Shown: positions 44,032 to 56,576, numbered from the stretch's first letter. The stretch is DNA of 62,454 nt from Gnetum montanum (GCA_015680685.1 MNCI01014694.1:1566775-1629228); one strand, 5' to 3'. The notes: generated from the letters alone by a model not told the origin. A program made the numbers and translations.

Positions 44032-45960
44032 ATGGCTTCAAACAAGAATACAACATCATCTGCCAAGGAACCACATAGAAGTAATGACAAAATCAATGAA
44101 GAAAAAGAATGGGAGATGTCAATGTAAACAAGAATCACTTATGCTAACATTGATCCTTATCATCTAGATTTTACCTTCATCTTTCATTAGGATAGACAAA
44201 TGAGGTAGAGAGACATGCATAGAAACATAGTCTTGACTCCAAAATGTGCAGCACTTAGTATGCTTTAAGCTACCTTAAGGGGAATTCACTTGGACCAAAT
44301 CTAGGAAGGGTATCATGTGACTTAGCACATGATGAGACCCAATGAACCCACAAAGGAGAAGACGAGGAAAGATGATACTATGAAAATCAACCATGTAGAC
44401 AACAAAGGAAAGAAGGTCAACACTTCCATTGTCTTGAAGGAATTGGATGCTGATGCATTCATCATAGAACAACTCCACCAAAATCATGAAGAGCATTCAA
44501 AAATACCTATCATCATACTTGAGGAGCTTGGAAAAGTTCAACTTCATTCCACTCTAGCAAAGACACCTAGGAGGGAGGTTATTGACTTAAACTATAAGTA
44601 AGACTCAAGTCCAAGAGTTTATGCTGGGCCTTACAAAGGAGAATATAGGAGTCAAGAAAGGAGGACAAGTTGACATCATTCTCCTACTACCTCATCCACC
44701 TCATCATGATCATTAATGGACTCTAATAGAAGAAGATACAAGTACCAAGACTATGAGAGAGAAGAAAGGAGGACTCATGATCATCATGACCATTATTCAA
44801 GACACTCACATGAGGAAGATAAAGGTTATGAGCAAAGAAGACAAAGGGATCAAAAAGAGGATTGCGAAAGATATGAGCACATACCACTACAATAGAGCAC
44901 ATGAGCCAAATCATGATGATGAACCCCTAATGGCAACTTGAAGCATCATTAACATTTAGAAAGCTATTTACAGTCTAACTAGGCATGTGAGGGATAACTA
45001 TATCAAATGGCTTGATATGAATAACATGCCAAGATTTGAAGGTGGTTATAATGCTGATCGACAACACCACCTCCAAGCTTTCCACGATGTCTGCATCCTA
45101 CAAAACATTGAAAGTGACTAGTAGAAGTTAAAGTTATTTTCAAGAACACTTGTGAAAGAGGTAGAGAGGTGGTACCAATAACTCAAACCTGAATCAATCA
45201 GAAGATGGAGTACCATGCTAGAGATCTTCAATGACAAGTACCAAACCTACTCACAAGAGTCTAACTTAAGGAAGAAAATCTAAGGATGGATGCAAGGGAC
45301 TTATGAAACCCTTGATGTAGAAATGGGTAGTTACTATTCATTATTACATAGATGCCTAGGCCATGGATTCTCATAACATGAGCAACTAAGACACATTGTA
45401 GATGGGTTAAGAAATAAGACTAGAGAGACCCTTGGAGTTTATGACCAAGGTAGATTATTAGAAATGACTATCCATCAAATCCAAAGAATAATTGACCAAG
45501 TGGAGAAGGAAGAGGATGAGTTAAGAAAGAGACAATTAGCAAAGGAGTATAACAGAGATCCATCCATTAGAAAATGAGAAGCATGAGTTTGTGATACTTA
45601 AGAAGAGAAAACCTTGGAACAAATAATTCAAAAGAAGACTCTACCAATTTAGAAAACTATAATTGATATTGCAACAAAGGTAGAGAAAATGTGGGACTTA
45701 GTAAACAAAAAATTTGCAACTGCATTAAATTTTGTGGAGGAAAGAATAGAGAAAGCCTTTGAAAAAGGCAAAGACAATAAAAAGAAGAAAGAGTTTGGAC
45801 AAAGAGCTAAAGTGGCTATAGTGGCTAAGTGTTCAAACACTAACTCCACCAATGAGAAAGGATGTGTCGTGTGTTAATACAAACATCCCAAGGGATGTTG
45901 TCTAGTAATGGCACATTTACAGGAAATGGGGGCATATGCAATCAATCCTAAACTTGTTAA
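44032..45960 (+). pseudogene. Element B gag
   Basis: ATG at 44032 begins MASNKNTTSSAKE. The open segment 44329-44601 holds VLKELDADAFIIEQLHQNHE. The gag core follows in broken frames (about 45000-45520). It includes RDNYIKWLDMNNMPRFEGGY, STMLEIFNDKYQTY, ETLDVEMGSYYSLLHRCLGH and EQLRHIVDGLRNKTRETLG. Next come KVEKMWDLVNKKFATALNF (45670-45727) and GCVVC-stop-YKHPKGCC (45860-45900). Stops mostly replace glutamine or tryptophan. It is the particle protein of the element and is dead here. Confidence 0.8.
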
Positions 45961-46659
45961 GAAACAAATGCCCAGGAGGTTACCTTATCCTCAAGGTAAC
46001 TACAAGCAGAGCTTCCAACCAACATACTATCCTAGTGAAGCTTTACCACAACCACAAAAGTAGTATTACCAATAGTGGCAACAACCCCAATCATGGGCCA
46101 TGCAACCACCTTGCCAAAAATATCCATATAGGTAGCTAGATCCATATGGATGCTTTGTACAATGCTCAATCTCTCCTAGAAACACTACTATCCAAACTCC
46201 ATAATACTACCTCACTAAGTACCGTAGACCAACACCACCGTGAATAAATCCAAACTCATACATTCATCCATCAACAACTGGTTAGAATCAACACCTAAAT
46301 CATTTACCACCCATGCCACCTCCTATCATGTAGGAGGAACTACCATCACAACTATAGTAGAAGAGTGCAACAAGGGTAGTTAGCACACAAGAGGAGGTGA
46401 TTTCATATGAATCATAACCTAGGAAACAACCATTCTTTTAAATGAGTCCTAAAAAGATTTGACGAATGGGAAGTACATCTACTTCCACCCCATCTACATT
46501 CAATCCTCCTTAACATAAAAGGATTTCATCTTCATCAAATTCATATGTCACAACCATCATGCTTATTTAGACAATCATGCACTGGATCAAGGCAAGAGCT
46601 CTTTCACAAATATGAACTGATCCAAGAAGCCCCTTAGTTTATCTCTAGATAGCAAGGCA

Positions 46660-47040
46660 AAAAACATGCAAAGCTCTACTTGATTTTGGTCAAGAGTAAA
46701 CCTAATCTTCCAAGACATGTACAGGCTTGGAATTTGCCACTACTAAAGAAGAGAAACATCCAATTAGAGATTTTAAACTAGTCAATCATAATTCCACTAG
46801 GACAAGTGGATGACGTGATTACAATCATCAGTGGTTGGTCCTACCCTATAGATTTCCTAGTCATTCATGTGAAAAAAAATAAAAGGGAATTTCCAATTAT
46901 TATGGGAAGAGCTTGGCTTAGCACTGTTGATGCTAAGCTTGAAATTTGTGACTTTTCCTTGGAAATTTTCAAGGAGGATAAAGCTAGTATTATACAAAGC
47001 CAAAGAGTTCCATCTATCACATACAATGATAATGAATGAA
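46660..47040 (+). pseudogene. Element B aspartic protease
   Basis: CKALLDFG near 46668-46690 carries the start of the active site; a base is missing compared with A (GGTCAAG versus GGGTCAAG), shifting the frame inside it. The open frame 46806-47039 reads MDDVITIISGWSYPIDFLVI, then FPIIMGRAWLSTVDAKLEI. It matches A in order. Confidence 0.75.
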
Positions 47041-47589
47041 ATTATGTGCAAAGAATGTGGGCTATTAGATGAGAGGATACCAAAGCATGTAAAAAATGTG
47101 TAGAATAAATATTTATGTAAAATTGTCTGTATGCAGTAGCCACACAACAAGAGGGCACCCAATGGTTGACTACAAATGAGAAGATTGAATCAAATAAACA
47201 CATGGAACTAGAAGAACAAATTGTTAGTACCTATGTTAAAGAGATTGATAAATTAGAGTAGTTAAGGAAAAGGCATCTCCACCCATGAACAAATCAAGAA
47301 GAAGAGATAGAGTGGGGACACCTAGAGATTTCAAACTCTATAGAACTAGAATCATTGAAACTAAAGGTCCTACCAACCACATTGGAATATGCATTTTTAA
47401 ACAACAAAAAGCTTATAATAATCAACACCACTTTAATAGAAGAATAGAAAAGATAGCTACTAGAAGTAATAAACAAATGGCCTACAACCTTTGCATGGTC
47501 TTATGATCAAATCACAAGAATTAATCTACAAATTTGCCAACATCGAATATATACTGACTCTATAGTCAAACCAAGATGGCAAACCCAAT

Positions 47590-48330
47590 GAAGACTCAAT
47601 TCTAAACTAAAAGAAGTAGTCAAGAAAGAGTTAAAAAAAATTGCTAAAGGTAGGATTCATCTATCCTATTGTGGATAGTGAATGGATCAATCCCTTATTA
47701 ATTGGTCCAAAGAAAGGGGGAAAATGGTGAGTCTACATTGACTTCCATATGTTGAATGCTGCTACATTCAAAGATCACTTCCCTTTGTCATTTACTGATC
47801 AAGTCCTGGACACCATTGCAAGACATGAATATTATATTTTTTTGGATGGATACAGTGGACATAATCAAATCCACATTTCACTTGAAGGCTAGGAAAAAAC
47901 AACATTCATCAGTCCATGGGGAACATTTGCATACAAGCATATGTCCTTCGATCTTTGCAATGAGCTAGCCACCTTCTAAAGACTGGTGCTTAGCATCTTC
48001 CAAAAGCAAATAAGAAATGACATAGAAGTATTTATGGATGATTTTTCAATGTACGAGCTAGATTTCAAGCAAGCATTGGACCAGTTAGAGTAGGTACTAA
48101 AAAATGTGTTGAAATTAATCTTAAGCTCAACTGGAAAAAGAGCCATCTCATGGTTCATGAAGGCATAGTATTGGAACATAAAATCTTCCAAAAAGGTATT
48201 GAGATAAATCTTAAAAATATTAGAGCCATTTAGAATATCAATCAAAGGCCACAAATAATGATAGATGTGAGATCATTCTTAGGCCACACAAGATACTATA
48301 AGAGATTCATAGAAAATTTTTCAAAGATAG
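47590..48330 (+). pseudogene. Element B reverse transcriptase
   Basis: Motifs in order are an LVGFIYPIVDSEW-like start, KDHFPLSFTDQVLDTI, HEYYIFLDGYSGHNQIHIS, FISPWGTFAYKHMSFDLCNE and the loop EVFMDDFSMY (about 48026-48055). FMDD is intact. Stops (47891, 47979, 48089) fit CAG or CAA to TAG or TAA changes. The RT-to-RNase H connection KDVRSFLGHTRYYKRFIENFSKIAKPL continues near 48265-48340. Confidence 0.83.
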
Positions 48331-48339
48331 CCAAACCTC

Positions 48340-48840
48340 TTGTGGAATTACAAAGAAAGATGCATGCTTTGAATGGACAGAGTCATGTGAAAAGGCATTC
48401 AAAGCTTTGAAGCAAAAACTAGTGGAGACACTAATCCTCCAAGCTTCGAATTAGTCAAGACTATTTCATATCATTATTGATACTTCCAACTATGAACTTG
48501 GTATAGTACTAACACAATTAGATTATCAAAAGATACCTTACTATATACACTATGCTAGTAGGGACATCACTAGAGCACAATTAAATGACACCAAAATATA
48601 AAAGGAGCTAATGGCTATGGTGTATGCACTTGAGAAGTTTAGACATTATGTGCTTAGATATCAAATTGATGTCCACATCAATCATAGTACCATCTGATTT
48701 CTTATGAAAAAACCAAAGGTTAGTCCTAGAGTGATAAGATGGATTGTAATTTTGCAAGGATTCGACATCACAATAATCAACAAAATGGAAACAAAAATGT
48801 GGGAGCTGATCATCTATCAAGGTTGAGATGGGATGCAGAT
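48340..48840 (+). pseudogene. Element B RNase H
   Basis: It contains ACFEWTESCEKAFKALKQKL near 48362-48420, an MAMVYALEKFRHYVLRYQI stretch near 48610-48665 and ADHLSRL near 48805-48825. The TDH position reads INH. Stops and shifts are frequent. Confidence 0.75.
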
Positions 48841-49036
48841 GATTAAGTAGAACCTTTATTAGACCAATTTCCTTATGAGGATCTGTTTATCAAAATAGTA
48901 TAGGCTGTGAGTACAACAAGGAAGCCATGGGCTATAGAATACCTAACATATCTATCAATATTAGAGCTTCCTACTAGATGGACTAAGAAACAACGAGAGT
49001 AATTCCTTCATAGAGCGAAAAGATATATGAAAATAA

Positions 49037-50110
49037 ATGACAATCTATACAAGATCTATGCAAATGGGCTCATCCAATGGTGTGCTAGACTGTGACCAAC
49101 ATAAAGTCTTGCAAGACATCCATGAAGGCTCATGTGGTGGCCACTATGCAGGGCATAGAACAACACTCAAGTTAATGATGGCAAGATACTTTTGGCCTAC
49201 CTTGTTTAGATATGCCCACACTTTCACGTAATCTTGTGAGCAATGTCAAAGAGATGGAGGAGTTACAACTAGATATGAAGGGTCACAACACTAGATAAAA
49301 CCACTTGAACTTCTTGACATATAAGGAATTAACTTTATGTCAAATGGAAAAGGATACATCATTGTGAATGTGGATTACTATATGAAGTGGGCAAAGGCAG
49401 CAACAATTAAAGACTATATAACAAAGATAGCTGCCAAATTTTTTCAACATGTGTTGAATAGATTTGGAGTACCAAGAATGCTTACATTAGACAACAAGAC
49501 TTACTTCACTGGTGCTACATTTAAAAAGCTCATGCAACAACCTAGGGTGAACCATAAGTTAACAACACCATATCACCTCCAAGCAAATGGTCAAGCCCAA
49601 GTAACTAATCATGAAATTACTAAAATACTTACTAGGACAGTTAGTAGGTTTAGGAGGGATTGGAGCACTAAATTAAATAATGCTCTATGGGCCTATAGGA
49701 CATCCTAGTAACTACCTATAGGGTACTTCCCATATGAGTTAGTTTATGGCAAGTTGCTAACACTCCCGATCTAGGTAGAGCTCCATACTCTAGCTACTAC
49801 CAATGAACTTAACCTTGACTTGAGTTTAGCCCAACTAGAACATCTCTTAACTTTAAATCTTTTATATGAGAATAGGTTTGTAGCACTCATGAGTAACGAA
49901 GTCCATAAACACTACTCCAAACTTAGGCTTGATACATGGATTAGGTATGTAACTATACAACCAGGTGATAAGGTCCTTTACCATAATCCTAATCATTTAT
50001 CCCAAAAAGTCAAATTTTAGACACTTTGGGAGGGACCATACATCATTCAGACCATTCATCCATCTAGTGCCTTACCTATCTACTACTAATCCTATCCACA
50101 TAAGCTCATC
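49037..50110 (+). pseudogene. Element B integrase
   Basis: The zinc domain reads HEGSCGGHYAGHRTTLK then CEQCQRDGG. In the core the first site reads GINFM, asparagine for aspartate. The second, TLDNKTYF (about 49483-49506), keeps its aspartate. The 123-codon open segment 49337-49708 also has TTPYHLQANGQAQV and WSTKLNNALWAYRTS. The end follows at 49820-50110 with HKHYSKLRLDTWIRY and PGDKVLYHNPNHLSQKVKF. Inactive by substitutions and stops. Confidence 0.82.
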
Positions 50111-51374
50111 TTTATCAATATCCAACAAGTCAAACTCTATCATGAATATTCTAAGGAATCTACCCAACCTACCCAACAATCCTCTACCTGTTCTATCTTC
50201 TAATTAACTAATGCGAATGACAGTCATGGGTTGGAATCGTATGTACTTTACTAAATTTTTCCTTTTCTTTTCTTTTCATTTTTAACATTCTTTAATAATT
50301 TCCCAATTTTTATACTTTTTCATTTTTTAAAGTTTCAATATTCTTTTACATTTTTTCATTCTTTGATAATCTTTCATTTTTTGGCATTTTCCATTCTTTA
50401 CATGTTTTTCCAATTCTTACTATCTTTTTCATACGTTGTTTTTATAACTATTGTAAATAATTTTGATTCTTAATAAAACACGTTAAGAATAACATAAGAT
50501 GTAGTCTAATAAGGTGAAAATTTTTCTATGTTATCAAGTCATAAGGGACTAATTATTTGAACAGTGAGACCACAACATTCATCCATTCATTCCATTAATA
50601 AGAGGTTATTACCATGGTGATAATGGTATTTATCCCATCATACAACTAAGAATACACTTGTGATCATTATGCCAAGACCGAAAAGTGAAGAACCAAGTGG
50701 AAATGTAAAGGGTGTGACATCAATGGGATTTGTTGACTCTCTTAGATTACTTCTATAAGTGTTACCTTGTTGTTTAGGATATATTATATCCTTGTAAATC
50801 TAATGAAAAATGGAAGTAATAGTAAAATAAGTCCTGCCTTACCATGTCACTAGTAAGACATGTTACCCATGCCTGAAGGTAGTTCTCTAGTAAGGTTGAC
50901 ATAGATAAAAAATAAAGACCATGCATAAAATAAATTTCTGAGGGTCTCACTGGAAAGACATGTTACCCATGCCTAAAAGTAGGTGGATTCTCAGGAATTT
51001 CAAAAAAATAAAACATGCAATGAATAAACTCCTCCGTTGAACAATACACTAAGTGACAATACTCACAACAGTGGTAGTCTTACAGTTGTAATTCCAAGAG
51101 ATGAGAGAATGAGATGTCACTAAAATGTGGTTTGGACTTGGGTTGAATCTTGAACAGAAAGCCTAATGACTACTTTAACCACTAATAAAACACAAGAATT
51201 CATTATGCCTATGGTAGGATATCTCACGTCCTAATTTCTGTAATCCCTTCTAAGTCCATCTCATCTCACTATATGAATAAGCATAACTTGTGGTTTTGTG
51301 TAACATAGCATAATTTTTCCCAACTTGGTGATACTAACATGTGTGTTTTACTAAATAGGTATGCATTACATTCA

Positions 51375-51470
51375 ACTCCTTGAGTGCCTAAGGACACTTT
51401 TCAATGTGGTTATACAAAGGCATTAAGAACTGGAGCTTTCTTTGGGGAGGACCCACTTGTATAACTATTG
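51375..51470 (+). other. Conserved RNA hairpin, copy in element B
   Basis: GTTATACAA (51409-51417) and TTGTATAAC (51457-51465) pair perfectly; the flanking pairs are weaker than in A. The loop keeps GGCATTAAG and CTTTGGGGAGGACCCAC. CTTGAGTGCCTAAGGACAC precedes it. Confidence 0.6.
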
Positions 51471-51789
51471 TATCTTATACTTGCCAAGCAACTCCACATC
51501 ATCTTGAGCCTTCCAACACCAAGAAATGTCAATAAAAATTTCCCTTGTCATTCAAACTATCCGTTCCAACAACAACATGAACTCATTACCCTTCTCATCC
51601 ATCTTATCAAAACTTCATGAACTTTCATAACCTAGGATTCCTACTGTATGAACTCTCTATCCAAAATTCTCAAAAAAATATGCATCATCCATAGAATGAG
51701 ACCCTATGAACATGATTTATACCTTCCAAACATTCCAAATGATCCATTTTTCATCCTTAAAAATCATAGAAAAATGTGAATTTTTTGCC

Positions 51790-51850
51790 TCCAATATCGG
51801 ATCTCTAATATCAAAGCCTATCAAATCTATATATAGGCAAATACTTAGTG
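51790..51850 (+). promoter_or_regulatory. U3-like block with TATA before ORF3 of element B
   Basis: CCAATATCGGATCTCTAATATCAAAGCC parallels the 3' LTR U3 of B at 55338-55370 (CCAATATTGTAGCTCCAATATCAAAGC). It is followed by CTATATATAGGCAAATACTTAG, where the LTR has CTATAAATACAGCACTTAGG. So a U3-plus-TATA unit of B's own type sits about 600 bases before ORF3. Promoter activity is inferred. Confidence 0.5.
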
Positions 51851-52009
51851 AATTTTTTTCATATTTCACATTTGAAGCTTAGGGAGAATTTTTCATTTTT
51901 CTTCTCCAATCTAGGCTCTGACCTCCCAACTTCCAACCCTCATAACTCCACATTTGTAGCTTTGATTTTCATGATTCTTGAACCTGGTTGATCACAGAGC
52001 TCTGAACTT

Positions 52010-52022
52010 AGTCATGGGGGTG
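52010..52022 (+). promoter_or_regulatory. Internal polypurine-tract-like motif, element B
   Basis: AGTCATGGGGGTG, identical in its core to the motif before LTR C (1208-1220). The terminal site of B before 55299 is degenerate (CAATAAATTG). Confidence 0.55.
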
Positions 52023-52059
52023 TGCTTTGTGGGATATAATAAAAATAAAAGTCATAATT

Positions 52060-52215
52060 TTCTAATGCCCAAAAGGTATTATAAGGGTAAGAATGAAGGA
52101 TTAGTGGAATATAACAAAAATTGGAATTAGAATTTGCTAACACTTAGAAGGTATTATAAGGGTGGAATCAGAATTTGCTAATACCTAGAAGGTATTATAA
52201 GGGTAAGAATGAAGG
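52060..52215 (+). repeat. Short tandem repeats with AAGGTATTATAAGGG
   Basis: AAGGTATTATAAGGG occurs three times (about 52075, 52148 and 52190), with flanks such as GAATTTGCTAAYACYTAG in the last two. A has a related single version near 40712. Confidence 0.75.
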
Positions 52216-52429
52216 AAAATTGAAATTTTTTAATGAAAATCAATCACATTAATGCTAGAAATACTTAAATGATCCTCTTAATGAGCCATGTCCACTATCA
52301 TGAGCCATAAACAAGAATAAAATGGACAACTATGAGGGGTTATAAGGAAATTAACACTTATGGGGTTTCTTTTTGAAAATTTTTCTAACTTTGTAATCTT
52401 AATAAATTAGGAATTTGAGATAACTAAAG

Positions 52430-55115
52430 GTATGAGAAAGGAAGGGAGTTATAAAATTAGAGAACACATTCTAATAATTCATTATCCCTTGATGATAGTA
52501 GATGGCTCCAAAGATATGAGCCTAAGGTGGACCCTCACAATTGACAAGCAAAAGACCACAAGGTCAAGGAAGAGGTCAAACAAGAGTGCAAGAGCCACAA
52601 GTAGAACACACAAAGAAAGAGGCTCAATTCTTCAGCATCCATCAAGAAAATCCTACTATCAGACATTCAGCTCAAGGGGAGGTGGAAGAACCACAAGTAC
52701 AAGGATAGCACCTCAAGTTTTCATAAGAATGCCTCCAAGTTATCCAAGAAAAGATGCTTCTAATAATAGTAATTATGGAAATGAACTTTGGTCCATTTGT
52801 GGAGTTTGTTCCATAGGAAATTAGGATGCAACTCCAAGTGCCACAACTATGGCCCATCCTGTCAAACAGCCAAGAATGGTATCTAGGAGATACCTACCAA
52901 TTCTAGCATAAAAATGCAAAAGATGATATGGTCAACATAGAGGAAGTCTCTGTTTCGTATTAGATCAAGGCAATAGTAGAAGCTCTAAATGTGCCCAATG
53001 AAGAGGCAATATTAGCACATCTATCCATAAGATTAGACATAAAAACTAGAAAAATATGGTTGACAAGGATATAACAAAGAAAATAAGGAATATAATGAAT
53101 TAACTTTGGATGAGAGAATCTATTTCAAAATTAGCACATATCATCTATTTTCCACCAAAAGACTCAATTGTTTATCCATCTATGTAGCCCGAGGAAGTGC
53201 AATGAAAATGGAGAAATATAATGTCAATCTCGCACAACTCTTTCATGGAGATTTATAGGTGGTTCAAGGAAAAGAAGGTAGGGAAATTGATACTTCCATT
53301 TCCTTTCCTAATTATGAAGTTGTGCAAACATGTTGAAATCCTAGGGTACACCAATGACATCCTCAAGAAGGCTCAAAACACCTCATACACTAATATGCTA
53401 CTGCCAACACCACTAAAGAAAGACCAAGTGGAAGAAGCAACAGAAGGTAGGAAAACCACATAGACTGAACAACAACAACAAGTGGATCCTAGTGGCTAGC
53501 AGCAGTAGCAATAAAATCATAGTAATAGCAGCAAGAGCAGCAACAACAAGTCCTACCACTACCACCATAGGACTATAGACCATTAATGAGTCTTTTGCAA
53601 TAAATTATAGAAACTATCAGTTGAGAAACACAAAAGGAGGCTAACCTCTGAAGAGTAATTGATAACACCATAAAGTCCATAGTCTCTACAAATCCTGTTA
53701 GTGAATAGATATCATTATAGTCAAGAGGAGGAGACCAATGGTCATAATAGATTTCTAGGAATGTTGCATCATTCCAAGTGGTACTTGAAATAGGAGAAGG
53801 AGCCACAGTAGTGGTTATGTAGCACCAAGATGTAGTGAGAGCCATAGAAGTGATCACAAATCACATTAAAGAATCTTTCAATGTACCTGTTATATCACTA
53901 GTGGATCTAACTAGAGCCAAAGATGCTCAAATGCTAACTGGAACCTCAATGACTCCTACTGACCATGAAGATGTGCTAGATTAATTGATGGTTGAACATA
54001 GAGATCCAATGCAATATGTTGTGACTAACCAGCTTGAACAATTTAGAACAAAGAAAATCAACCACCTACTAGAGTAGAAAAAATAGATGAAGAATGAGAA
54101 GAAGAAAGTAGTGTGGAATGCCTAGGTAGCAAAAGCACAAGCATACACACATGCTAAGGCACTCACCATAGCACAACAAGAGAATAAACAACTTGCAACA
54201 AACAACACTAGGTTAAACAACATTGAGAAGTAGAAGAACATCTTGGAAGAAAGCATCCATCAATTGATGGAACAACTGATGAGGGCTAACCAAGGCATAA
54301 GGTGCTTGACAAGAGAAAATAGAACCCTCTCAATGAAGGAGGTATGCATGATTAGACAAAAATTAGTCATTGAAATCAACATGTGGAAAAATGAATCCAA
54401 AAAGCATGAAAGACTCAAGGACCACTTCCATGACAAGGTGGGGATGTATAAGAAAATTAATAATAAGGAGATCCAAATGGCTAAAGCCTAGATCAATTCC
54501 ATATTAGCACAGAATCTAGATTGGTAGCCCATCTTGGATAGTTATGCTCACATCTACCAAGTGGAAGTTAAAAACAAAAACCTACAAATAGAAGATCTAA
54601 AAGAGTACATGGGGTTAGCTAACCTTCGTTATGATAACTTGGCCATGTTAATAGCAAGCAAGCCCAAAAATGAACTTGAATAGCAAGTAGCAGCCACCTA
54701 CGCATTGTACAAGAAAGAGTTTGCAAATCAAAAGGATGCCTTATAGAAACTTCAAGTAGAAAACTACAAATTAAAAGTAGTAAAGGCTGGTTACCAAGGG
54801 AAAAAAGATGTTGCAACGAACCTATCTAGAAGATTGTCAAATTACCATGAATTACAAGTAAAGATCAGAGCATTTGAAGAGGAGAGGAGGTAGTTTGTGA
54901 CATGGTACATCAAGGCCAATCAAATGTTTCCATAGTTGTCATGTCCATGGGATGTACCTACTCCATCACACATTGCACAACATGCATGGATAGTACATGA
55001 CATGAGAATAGAGGAGAAACTTTAGGTGCTCCTAAATAGATACAAATTTCAAAAGCCTAATAACAAGGGGAAGAAACTGATGGAGGAGCCACCACCACTA
55101 GGAACTACATAGGCT
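52430..55115 (+). pseudogene. Element B third coding region (ORF3), coiled-coil protein
   Basis: It starts as a Lys/Arg/Ser-rich part (open frame 52432-52824). Frames then align with A: NFGPFVEFVP, QEWYLGDTYQF, IKAIVEALNVPNEEAILAHL. The middle (53460-53570) is Gln/Ser-rich. The C-terminal 900 bases read as a long helix: LEESIHQLMEQLMRANQGI, ENRTLSMKEVCMIRQKLVI and MWKNESKKHERLKDHFHDKV (open 54243-54491). Further helix to a GKKLMEEPPPLGTT end near 55070-55110 follows. No transmembrane segment, signal peptide or known domain is visible. Stops are mostly TAG or TAA for glutamine or tryptophan. ORF3 is shared by two families, so it was probably under selection. Confidence 0.65.
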
Positions 55116-55298
55116 ACATTGAGCTTCATTAAGTTTTTATTTTCTAAGTTTATTATGTCATGTCTTGTGTCATTTTTGTAAAACACCACTATGACATGAA
55201 GTGTCCTATAAATAGTGTCATGTAAATCTACCTCCCAATTTTGTAAGGAACTCTATCCTCACTTTGTTTTAACTCGAGGACGAGTTTTCAATAAATTG

Positions 55299-56198
55299 TG
55301 ATGAAGTAAAATTTTGAAGGACTATGATATCAAACATCCAATATTGTAGCTCCAATATCAAAGCACTAGCTATGTTTTCATATATGTGATATCGTAGGAT
55401 GGATGTCAACCTATAAATACAGCACTTAGGCGCATGGATCTAGAATAGATTTCATTCCATAGTAACACAACTCTTTCAATTTGTTTTTATGATTTTAGTT
55501 CTAAGTATTTAGCAGTGTATGCTTGCAATGTGGTGTTGAGTGATTGTAGAGAGTTTTATTTAAGTGAAGTGTACTTGGACACATTTCATGACCAGCAATA
55601 AAGATCAAGATTACTTGTCATCATTGTAGCATCCACTTAGTTTCTTAATGTTTACTTGGAATAATTTTTGTCATTTTCACTTAGATTACTTGGAATAATT
55701 TTTACTAGTTAATTTTTACTATTCCATGTGCTTTAGTTTCATTATTGTTAAGTGATATGGGTACAACTGATCTTGAGTGCTAGGTGTAGTTATCTAGTAA
55801 CCCACTAGTGTTATTGCTTAGTACACCTAGTAGTGGTATACTTGGTAATCCCAATGATGACTACATGAGTCCAAGGTGTGTATGGTAAATCAAGATCAAA
55901 TAGTCATTGCCATATGATAGATTAGAATTGTTTAATGTTTTCCTTAGGATTAGAAACTTTTTTCACTTTACCATGTATGATGGAAGCCAGATGGCCAAAC
56001 AACATAAACATATCATATACCTCACTATGAGTTAAATCATACCCATAGATTTCACTAACTCATGTGGGAAGACAACAGTCTCAAACTTCAACCAAGTACT
56101 AGCATATTCACATTTCCTCTTCCATAGATTATGATGTGGTCATGCGTGAACACCTGTGACTTGTATGATTGGATATTGGATTACTCCACCACTCATCA
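55299..56198 (+). repeat. 3' LTR of element B (900 bp)
   Basis: It starts TGATGAAGTAAAATTTTG after AACTCGAGGACGAGTTTTC and ends CCACCACTCATCA before ATGTG. The TATA box CTATAAATAC is at 55411-55420, with ATATC motifs upstream. Confidence 0.9.
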
Positions 56199-56203
56199 AT
56201 GTG

Positions 56204-56400
56204 ATACATAAAAGCAAATAAAATGTTTCTGCAACTACCATGCCCATGGCACATACTGACTCCATCAAACATTGGTCAATCAACATGGACAATACATGAT
56301 CCAATCTTTAGGTGCTCATTAAAAGATATCAATTTTAGAAGCCTGATGACAAAGGGAAGAAGCCAATGGAAAAACCATCATAGTTGGGAACTTAAGGCTA
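56204..56400 (+). pseudogene. Element A ORF3, C-terminal end after element B
   Basis: The text matches B's ORF3 end at 54910-55115: a PCPWHILTPS segment, a HDPIF..VLIKRYQF-like segment, then KGKKPMEKPS. It confirms that B split A's ORF3. Confidence 0.75.
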
Positions 56401-56563
56401 CATCACATTACTTTAGCTTTTTATTTTGTTTTTTTTTTTGTCATGTTTACTATGTCATTTTATAAAAACACTAATAGTCAGTCATATTAAGTTAAGTCTA
56501 CCTCCCAATTTTGTAAGGAACTCTATCTTCATTCTGTTTTAACTTGAGGACAAGTTTCTAGTC

Positions 56564-56576
56564 AGTCGTGAGGGTG
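56564..56576 (+). promoter_or_regulatory. Terminal polypurine tract of element A
   Basis: AGTCGTGAGGGTG is directly followed by TGATAAATCC, the LTR start. It follows AACTTGAGGACAAGTTTC, a motif also found in B and C. Confidence 0.75.

Larger units (their letters stand above)
50200..52009 (+). other. Element B conserved post-pol noncoding region
   Basis: It matches A (38800-40582) block by block. A local duplication of about 100 bases repeats CACTRGWAAGACATGTTACCCATGCC at 50848 and 50948. Hairpin at 51408-51465 and U3-like block at 51790-51840. T-rich and without coding potential. Confidence 0.65.
42944..56198 (+). mobile_element. Ty3/gypsy element B, nested in element A
   Basis: LTRs lie at 42944-43898 and 55299-56198. 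Inside are a primer site of the tRNA-Asp type (43900), gag, protease, RT, RNase H and integrase. A 1.8 kb noncoding region with hairpin and internal polypurine motif, and ORF3 (52430-55115), follow. It is about 13.3 kb. It entered ORF3 of A in the same direction. The order matches A throughout, while the LTR differs, so B belongs to a sister family. Confidence 0.88.
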
